Of a stretch of 64,000 nt of DNA, positions 56,772 to 64,000 are shown one piece after another. The translations under genes and the position numbers were made by a program. The notes beneath the pieces were generated by a model that did no database searches, had not been told where the DNA came from, and saw nothing but the letters and a program-made list of their open reading frames with translations. The DNA is from Anaeramoeba flamelloides (taxonomy: Eukaryota; Metamonada; Anaeramoebidae), in contig JANTQA010000063.1 of assembly GCA_027625915.1 (NCBI GenBank), positions 4,607,501-4,671,500 on the forward strand. Reading direction: 5' to 3'. How positions within the stretch are numbered: position 1 is the first letter of the stretch; each line of letters opens with the position of its first letter.

Positions 56772-59129
56772 CGTTTTTTACTGTTTTAAATTCAAAAAAC
56801 TTGTTTTGTTTTTGTTCACTTTAATTTGTAAAAAAGATTTTTGGGAATTTGGTTCAAGAAAAAAGTTTCGAAAAATAAATTTTTAATTCAATATTTATTG
56901 AGAAAAGGTTAATTCAAATTTAGTTTTTCATAAAATAGCATCTGAATTTGCCAAATCTATTATTTTGAGACAACTTTTAGAAATAATTTTATGGACTTGT
57001 TTATATTTTTGATCTCATAAAAATTGAAGGCTCATTTGATGTTGTAAAATGAAATTGAAAACGTAAAAAATTCCTTTTCTAAGGTACTAAAATAAGGGGT
57101 TTACAAAAAGATCTATAAGGGTTGAATTATGACAATTTGATAGTTTTTTTTGTTCGGGCAAAAAGACGAAAAAGTTCACTTTATCACATTAAAATCTTGA
57201 ATTGTACTTTTGAGTGTACAAGTAAAAAAAAAATATCCAAAAGTGTTTGGATTCTTTCTTAACAAGTTATATAATTTAACTAACTAAGGGAACTTTTAGA
57301 TTTCATAAGGATAATTTTCATTTTTTTTTTGTGAAGACTTAATTTTGATCTTTAATAATTTTTTTTTTTTTGAAGATAAAGTAATATCAAAATAAGGTTT
57401 TATATTCTAAGAAACACCTCAGATTATGATGATTTTATAAACCACACAAAGGCCTTACTTTAAATAATTGGAAAAATATTTGCACATCACCATCATTAAA
57501 AAATTTTATCAAAAAAAAATGAAATATTTGCTAATTTTTTACTTTTTGATAACTTCAATTATGATAAACATTATTGGTATATAAGTAATCTTTGATCAAA
57601 AAATATTTACAAAGATATTTTACAATATAAGTTCGAATATCCAATTTTTCTATGTAGATTTTTTTGAAAATTAATAGTAAAAAATTAGAAAATTATTTTT
57701 TTCTTCACAGATAAGGGTGTCATTTTATTATATTTTAAAAGTATTTTAAATCTGATGAATATTTTTCAAAAAGGGTTTAAATTATTTTGACTGTCAAAGA
57801 ATTATTTGTTATTTTGAATTGGAAAAAAAAATTTTTCTTTGATTTTCCATTAGGTTTTTTTTAATTTTTGAAATGAACAGAAAATTTTTGAAATATTCGG
57901 TTTATTCCAAAAAATAATAAAAACCTAGGATAATTAATGTTAGGTTATTCAAAATTCGAAATAATTGAGTAAAATCCTTGATTTTTCTTCATTCTTTTAA
58001 ATTCTGGTAAACCTAAGACACTTCCGTTAGATTTTTTTTAATTTTTGAAATAAACCGAAAATTTATTTAATTTTTCGGTTTATTCCAAAAAGTAAAGAAA
58101 TCCGCCTATATATTTTCCAGAATTTAATAGAATTGAGTAAAATTTCTTTTTATTTCTTAATTTAAAAAAAAAACAAGGAACTCTACGGAACTTGACGGAC
58201 ACTTCCGTTAGGTTTGATTTCATAAAGTAAAAAAAAAAAAAAACAGGACACTTTCGATATTTATCATCAGTTATTTTTTTTTCTGTATTTGAGTTTTTTT
58301 AGATGAGTAAAGTTTTTTCAAAACTATGAGTTATTATCCCATCAAAAAATATCCTAAAGTCGAATTAAAAAAAATTTATTGTTACACCCAGTTAAAAATT
58401 TTTACCCCAAAATAGGTCTTTTTTTCTAGACTAGAGACTTTTAAAAATGGTAGTATTATTTACAACAATAAACACAACACCCTCAAGATTTTGAAGTATT
58501 GGAATGTTGATTATTTTTTGAACTAACTCAATTAAAAAGGATGAAATTACAATTGAAGTTGTAGTTTTGTCTAACTTTTTTTTTTCAATTTTATTTTTTC
58601 ATACAAGTTATGTGTAAAAAGTGTTGTCTTAATAATTAATTTTTTTGACAGATATTTAAGCTATACTTAATTGATCATTATAAATATTAAAAATAATGTT
58701 TATTTGACAAAATGAGAGGGAAAATCTGATCAGATTACTATTATTAATACTGAATTTAAAAATTTAAAATTTTTTACAATCTTTTTCGAAAAGATAAACC
58801 CTTAACTTTTACTAATTCACAAATTTAAGGTTTGTCTGAAATTCTTCAAGTAATCAATGTTTAAAAATAAAAAACAGTTATAAAAAAAATAAAAAAAAAA
58901 AAAAAAAACCTTTCCATTTCAATTATTTTTTATTAATACCCTGTACCATTTCAATTATTATTATAAATTCAAACAAAAAAAATCAAAAAAATATATTTCT
59001 AGTGAGATCTCTCGTTCTTATGAATTTAAATTAATATTTATATTTTTCTAACTAAATATATATTTTTAAAAAAAAAAAATAAATAAATATAAAAAAGAAA
59101 AAATCAAAGAGAAAAAGATATATAACACT
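56772..59129. other. Spacer between DOCK and SRPK with one repeat block
   Basis: The SRPK promoter should lie just right of 56771. A family-8-related block occupies about 57845-58272. A C-poor A run of about 20 nt lies near 58887. No gene recognised. Confidence 0.5.
57845..58272 (-). repeat. Family-8-related repeat block
   Basis: Contains CACTTCCGTTAGRTTT twice, CGGTTTATTCCAAAAA twice, and ends GGACACTTTCGATATTTATC, whose complement opens the 19430-20450 block. It shares the CTAACGGAAGTGTCC unit with that block in the opposite orientation. Shorter and more diverged, with no coding frame. Confidence 0.6.
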
Positions 59130-62100
59130 TTAATAATCTTGTTCCATGCCGACTTCAAATTTTAAAAAGCGTTCTAAAGAATCTTTTAATTTATGGAAAC
59201 TTTGAAAATCTGCGCCTAATGATTGCTTAAGAGTGAGGAGTTCTTGCCGATTTTGCTTTTCGGTTTTTCTAGGGTTATAAAAGCTGTCTGGGTAATACTC
59301 GATGACTTGTAATAGTAAATTTAGAGATTTTTGAGATAATTTTTGTTGTTCTTGAAATAGATATTGGAGTTTTGGGATAAATTTCACCTGTGAAGGATTT
59401 TTTTGTAAATAATTTTCATTACCAAACGTTTCTTGGAAATATTTTGGGCCAGAATTGACTGAAGGTCTAACTGCTCCCTGTACAAGCATATGGAGCCGAT
59501 TGAACGCACCCCTGATATCATTTTCTGGGAGCTTTTTCAAATTTAACATTGCATGATAAGTTTTTTTATTCCTCTTTGAAATGTCTTCGATTGACTGTTC
59601 TATTTCTGAATATTGCTGGATTTTCACGTATTTGACTCTCAAGTTCCTTTGGATTGAAGGGAACATCCCATCTACTATTAAGAATTTTTTGAGGAAATGT
59701 GTTTTCCGCTCTTTGTCTTTAAAGGCCTTTGTTGTTAAAAAGGTATTTAGATCATTATTTTGTAAATATTCTTGAATTTCGTCTGGTAAATAATCAATAT
59801 CGTGATTGTGTTTCATTGTAGTTGAGTTTGAATGTAAATTCATTTTCCCCATTGTATCCATTTTGTTGGTACATTCCTCATTATCATATATACTCTTAGA
59901 TGTATGCTCCTCCTCCTCCTCATCCACTTCCTCTTCCTCCTCCTTCTTCTTATTTCTATTTGTATTTCCATCTGTATTTTCGTTTGTATTTGTCCTTGAA
60001 TTTAAATTTTTTTTTCCTTTATAACTTGTTGTTGGCGTTACAGTTGAAATTTCAAGAAATAATTGTTTTTTTTGTGGCAATTTTTCGTTATCAGTCAAGG
60101 TAGAAATTTGTGATTTTGAAGGGTTAATTATTACGCCTTTAAAATTCTCTCTCATTTCGTTTAAAAAATCACCAAGCTGACACCATATCCCTCTTTTATA
60201 AATAAATTCTTTACCCTGTAAATAATCATATTTTTCATTATTGTCCCACCCATTGCCAAAAAATTTGACATAATAGTAATTCGGGTAAGATCGGTTACCG
60301 AATTGTTGAAGAATTGACTGGAAGAGCAGTGATTTCCAATAGGAGATTTCACTATAGGATTTGTAATCATATTTAATATTGCCATAATAGTGCTCCAATT
60401 GCAAAATGGCCTGTATGGCCTTTTGGTAAGCCTTGCCCTTCACAAAATTTGCGATTGCCCTTTGCAGTAACGTTTCCTTTCGGTCCTGCTGCGTTTCATT
60501 GGGGTAGTCAAAATGATCCTTTTCAATTTTATTTGTGCCCCAAGTCAGAAAATCGCTATAAATTAATAACGTATTGGCTGCTTCTTGATATAGTTGCAAT
60601 TGCTTATTTTGATTAAATAATTCATAAATGAATTTGATTTTTAATTGTGTATTGTGGACGCTATTTAAAAGTTTCAATAATTCAATTATTAAAAAAACTC
60701 TTTTTTGTTCAGTTTTTTTATTAATTGGGCACATGTCTAGCAATTTCCTTAACTTTATAAATTTGTTGATCACGGTATAGTATTCTATGGACTTTTCATT
60801 CAATTTCGAAAATTTCGTTTTTAATTCCCCATTCAAATAATTGCATATCTTTTGAAATTTTGCATTATTTGAAAAACAGTTATTAATCTCGGTGATAGTT
60901 TTGTTCAGAACTAATGACACTGAATTACCATTTGCTATTTCTGATTTGATTAATGAGAAATACAATTCTAAGCCGATTGTATTAATCTGCTTATTAGGCA
61001 ACAACAAAAAATGTAAAAACTTTTCGGTCAACATCGGAATGAATTTTTGTCGGTGCTCTCTGATTAATTTCCATGTCTTGATTAACAAATTAATGATTTC
61101 AATTCGTGGATCTCCATACTTTATAAATAAATTAAAGTTGTTATATTTAATCTTGCTGTTTTCAATTTGCAATAATGGGTGAAGAATTAATTTTGTTAAT
61201 AATGAAAAATAATTAACCCATAATTTTGTTTCAATTTTTTTTAAATTGATCTTATTTTCTAACATTCTATTTGTTGATTTAACAATCTTAATTATTTGGA
61301 AGAGTATAGAATAATTTGTATAATTTGAATTTTTTTTGTTTGAAAAATTTTCAATTTCTAAAAATTGATTTAAATAAGAATATAGTTTATTTAATGTCTT
61401 TGGAATTAACGAGTTTCCAAATGTCCCTGCAATCGATGTGATAAATGTTGGAATTACATTTGATTTAATTAATTGGAAAATGGAAAGGTAAATTTCCAAA
61501 ATTTTGGATCGGTTATTTTGAAAGGGATTATCAACCAATTGATTGCTTATGCTTGTTTGTAATTTTTGCAAAGAAATTGTCTTCAAAATCTTTTCTTTAT
61601 TTTTGCTTTCACCGTCAAATGACTTTTCCATTTCGGATTCCTTATCAAAAGATAGATTACTTTTAATTTTATTTTTTAAAAAATTTAATTTATGTTCATG
61701 ATCATTATCATTAACATTCACATTCATTTGACTTGAAGATTTTGAATTCACCAAAATTTTATTATTAAAATCAAAGGATTCTTTCAAATCTATCACGCTA
61801 CCATGCCTTTTCAATTTTTCAATTTTGACTTGAATTTTTTCTGATTTATTTTGTAATTTCTGGATGTTTTTACTTTGGGCCCGATATATTTTGTATAATA
61901 TTGGCAGTATTTGCCCCAATTCTAATGTTATTTTCATCATTTCTTGATTTTCTTGTTTACAGCTATTGGACTTTGCATAATTTACAGTCCTGAATCGTTC
62001 TATATTAATCATCGATAAGCCAACTATAGATACCGACTTTAATCTCATTGATGTGGAACTCAGCAATCTGCTCGCCTGGTTATTTGGTGATGTGTAGACA

Positions 62101-64000
62101 TTATTCAGATTGCCCCCATTGTTGTTATGGAATGAATCAATCATATTTTTTGTGGAATTAATCAAATTATAAACGATTTCAATGACAATTTTTGATTGTT
62201 CGTCATCATTTAAATAATAATAATTTAATTCTTGAGAATACCAGGATAAAAATACACTCCGATAATTATTGTTATTTATATATTCACTCTTTGATAATTG
62301 TAATAAAAATTTTAATTTTTCTAAATCAATTTGCTTGATCCCTCTTGGTATGATACCAAATATCGAAATAATAAATTCACAAACCAAATCAAATTCAAAA
62401 TAGGTATCCAAAATTTGATAATAATTATAAATATTATCTAATATACCTAATTTAATTATTTGCATTTCATTTTCATTAATAATAATTAATTTGTCCACAA
62501 ATATTTCAAAAAATGATATTATTTTTCTTTGAAATTGTTTTTTTAATTTTTTTAATACTTGGCTTAATCTGTTAACAATTGTATTAATTTTCGATCTCTT
62601 TTTATCATTATTATTATTATCTTTTTGCTTTGTTTTATTTTCAATGGCTTTTAAAATTACCTTTTCTTCAAAAATACGTGATTTAATTAAAAAGTTGAAA
62701 TAAATATCAAAGCATTTGATAATTTCTTTAATATCAATATTCATGAAATTATTATTATTATTATTATTATTATTCTGAACAAGATTTTTCTTCTGATCAT
62801 TATCACCAGTATTTTTATTATTAAAAATTTGAATTAAAAATTTATATAAATGATGATAAAAATTAGCTCTGGATTTATATCTTTTTTTGTTAGTATTAGA
62901 ATCAAAATCAAAATTATTGGCAAGATAGTTTTCTATAATTAATTTTGTTTTTGGTTGTGCGTCCATTAAATTAATCAGCGAATGGAAGGTTTTAAAAAAA
63001 GAATTTCTGGTTAGTTTATCTGAATAAGTAATAAAATAAATTAAACTATCGCATATCCGAGGAAAATAAATTGACAAAATATTTGTATCCAAATTAATTA
63101 ATTGCTTTAATATTGGCTTCAAAGTTCTTTGAAATGTTTGCCGATTTAAATGCGCCAATTTAGATAAATGATTTTTTTCACAACTGAATAATTGATGTAA
63201 TATTTGATTTTGAGAAAAAATTCTAGAGCACAAATTTAATTCAATTTTAATATGATGCTTTGTTAAATTACTCTCGTTTAATCGGAACAATAAGTCAAGA
63301 TTATCTTTATCACTATTTACATTGACATTGTTATTGTTGTACCTGTTATCCGATGTCAAAGGATTGTTTATCGAATTTTTGTTTTTAATTTTATATAACG
63401 GTATATTATATTTTAACCCTTCAATTAATTTTTTATTTTCAAAAAATTTTAATTTACCAAAAAATAGTAATTTAGGATCATTTTTTGTTTTAAGAGAATA
63501 ACATTGAAAAATTAAATAATAGTTTCCCTTTTTTAAATTATTTAAATCCAATTTTAAAGTTTCATTCCAAACCGGATCATTCTTATGATAATATACAATG
63601 CATTCATATTCTTTATAAGATAAATTCTTATCATTATTTTTATACATTTTAACTCGATTGAAATTTTCTCTGTTAATAATTGAAACAATTAATTTAATAG
63701 TCTTCTTTTTCTTTATTGAAGAGGAAATATTTGTTTTTTTGATAGTAATATAAAGATCATTTCTTTTTGTTAAATTATTTAGATTAATGCTTAATGATTT
63801 TTTATAAATTAGATTTAATTCATTATTTACTTTCATTTTCTTTTCTTGATCTTTTGAATTTTGTTTATTTTTATTTCCAGAAACTGAATAATCTTTTTTT
63901 TTTCCTTTTTCTTTTCCTCTTTCTTTTCCTCTTTCTTTCCCTCTTTCTTTTCCTCTTTCTTTCCCATTACTTTCCCCTTTTTGCTTTTCTGGTTCTTTAT
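59130..64000 (-). CDS. DOCK-family Rho/Rac guanine-nucleotide exchange factor, N terminus cut
   Basis: The minus-strand frame runs from the window's right edge to TAA at 59130. From the internal Met at 63836 it is 1568 aa, but the frame stays open to 64000, so that Met need not be the start. The upstream part is a GKER-type Lys/Glu/Arg/Gly repeat. Residues about 25-150 (counted from that Met) form the DHR-1/C2 domain: DLYITIKKTNISSSIKKKK, then YKEYECIVYYHKNDPVWNET, typical of DOCK proteins. Long helical-repeat regions with Asn insertions follow. The C-terminal 450 residues are DHR-2: LLQRAIANFVKGKAYQKAIQ, GKEFIYKRG, a Glu-rich insertion, then LHMLVQGAVRPSVNSGPKYF near the nucleotide-sensor lobe. 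DHR-2 activates Rac/Cdc42. The subfamily is uncertain, and an SH3 domain could lie beyond the edge. Confidence 0.9.
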   Translation of the reverse strand, partial: KEPEKQKGESNGKERGKERGKERGKERGKEKGKKKDYSVSGNKNKQNSKDQEKKMKVNNELNLIYKKSLSINLNNLTKRNDLYITIKKTNISSSIKKKKTIKLIVSIINRENFNRVKMYKNNDKNLSYKEYECIVYYHKNDPVWNETLKLDLNNLKKGNYYLIFQCYSLKTKNDPKLLFFGKLKFFENKKLIEGLKYNIPLYKIKNKNSINNPLTSDNRYNNNNVNVNSDKDNLDLLFRLNESNLTKHHIKIELNLCSRIFSQNQILHQLFSCEKNHLSKLAHLNRQTFQRTLKPILKQLINLDTNILSIYFPRICDSLIYFITYSDKLTRNSFFKTFHSLINLMDAQPKTKLIIENYLANNFDFDSNTNKKRYKSRANFYHHLYKFLIQIFNNKNTGDNDQKKNLVQNNNNNNNNNFMNIDIKEIIKCFDIYFNFLIKSRIFEEKVILKAIENKTKQKDNNNNDKKRSKINTIVNRLSQVLKKLKKQFQRKIISFFEIFVDKLIIINENEMQIIKLGILDNIYNYYQILDTYFEFDLVCEFIISIFGIIPRGIKQIDLEKLKFLLQLSKSEYINNNNYRSVFLSWYSQELNYYYLNDDEQSKIVIEIVYNLINSTKNMIDSFHNNNGGNLNNVYTSPNNQASRLLSSTSMRLKSVSIVGLSMINIERFRTVNYAKSNSCKQENQEMMKITLELGQILPILYKIYRAQSKNIQKLQNKSEKIQVKIEKLKRHGSVIDLKESFDFNNKILVNSKSSSQMNVNVNDNDHEHKLNFLKNKIKSNLSFDKESEMEKSFDGESKNKEKILKTISLQKLQTSISNQLVDNPFQNNRSKILEIYLSIFQLIKSNVIPTFITSIAGTFGNSLIPKTLNKLYSYLNQFLEIENFSNKKNSNYTNYSILFQIIKIVKSTNRMLENKINLKKIETKLWVNYFSLLTKLILHPLLQIENSKIKYNNFNLFIKYGDPRIEIINLLIKTWKLIREHRQKFIPMLTEKFLHFLLLPNKQINTIGLELYFSLIKSEIANGNSVSLVLNKTITEINNCFSNNAKFQKICNYLNGELKTKFSKLNEKSIEYYTVINKFIKLRKLLDMCPINKKTEQKRVFLIIELLKLLNSVHNTQLKIKFIYELFNQNKQLQLYQEAANTLLIYSDFLTWGTNKIEKDHFDYPNETQQDRKETLLQRAIANFVKGKAYQKAIQAILQLEHYYGNIKYDYKSYSEISYWKSLLFQSILQQFGNRSYPNYYYVKFFGNGWDNNEKYDYLQGKEFIYKRGIWCQLGDFLNEMRENFKGVIINPSKSQISTLTDNEKLPQKKQLFLEISTVTPTTSYKGKKNLNSRTNTNENTDGNTNRNKKKEEEEEVDEEEEEHTSKSIYDNEECTNKMDTMGKMNLHSNSTTMKHNHDIDYLPDEIQEYLQNNDLNTFLTTKAFKDKERKTHFLKKFLIVDGMFPSIQRNLRVKYVKIQQYSEIEQSIEDISKRNKKTYHAMLNLKKLPENDIRGAFNRLHMLVQGAVRPSVNSGPKYFQETFGNENYLQKNPSQVKFIPKLQYLFQEQQKLSQKSLNLLLQVIEYYPDSFYNPRKTEKQNRQELLTLKQSLGADFQSFHKLKDSLERFLKFEVGMEQDY

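Noticed and set aside
1-64000. CRISPR array, bacterial operons, phage or virus-like elements
   Set aside because: There are no spaced direct repeats, no Shine-Dalgarno-led gene runs, and no reverse transcriptase, capsid or integrase-like frame recognised. The genes are eukaryotic with spliceosomal introns.

Overview
The window is very AT-rich eukaryotic nuclear DNA. Spliceosomal GT-AG introns, 80S-type ribosomal proteins, kinetochore proteins, an SR-protein kinase and a DOCK-family GEF exclude a prokaryote or organelle. Genes are small islands in long A/T homopolymer-rich spacers. Several proteins carry poly-Asn/Asp, poly-Lys and coiled-coil low complexity. Stop codons are TAA and TGA in the standard code. 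The style fits a free-living AT-rich protist (Anaeramoeba- or amoebozoan-like); this is an inference from composition and protein style, with no marker gene to settle it.

Layout. 0-6 kb: the 3' end of an unidentified gene, then two long overlapping plus-strand frames, one a calponin-homology-like coiled-coil protein with four long internal repeats and the other a basic/acidic low-complexity protein. 9.7-10.5 kb: a three-exon roadblock/longin-like protein. 10.8-17 kb: inverted-repeat elements and AT spacer. 17.5-18.9 kb: ribosomal proteins uL22 (minus) and eL42 (plus), divergently arranged. 19-24 kb: a dense pile of non-autonomous inverted-repeat elements, some sitting beside a TA microsatellite. 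24.5-26.6 kb: the Hsp70/Hsp90 co-chaperone STI1/HOP. 30.6-31.4 kb: the kinetochore protein MIS12. About 32-37.4 kb: a decayed DNA transposon with a Plavaka/CACTA-like DDE transposase preceded by a C2H2 finger, a companion gene, and a GC-rich structured RNA candidate inside it. 41.3-41.9 kb: a small spliced CENP-X/MHF2-like histone-fold protein. 42.3-43.7 kb: the ribosome-biogenesis protein NIFK/Nop15. 47.9-48.7 kb: CENP-O/Mcm21. 50-56.8 kb: an SRPK kinase split by a 3.27-kb intron that holds a decayed duplicate of the CENP-X-like locus, another repeat and exon-like pieces. 59.1-64 kb: a DOCK-family exchange factor running off the right edge.

Main points. Three kinetochore or centromere-associated genes (MIS12, CENP-O, probable CENP-X) lie within 18 kb. 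The SRPK carries a UBA-like segment in the spacer that splits its kinase domain. STI1 and NIFK have first coding exons of only 12 and 6 nt. At least eight families of dispersed or inverted-repeat elements are recognisable by comparing copies within the window. A 96-nt nested hairpin with an upstream tRNA-like A/B-box pair is the best candidate for an undescribed RNA or SINE.
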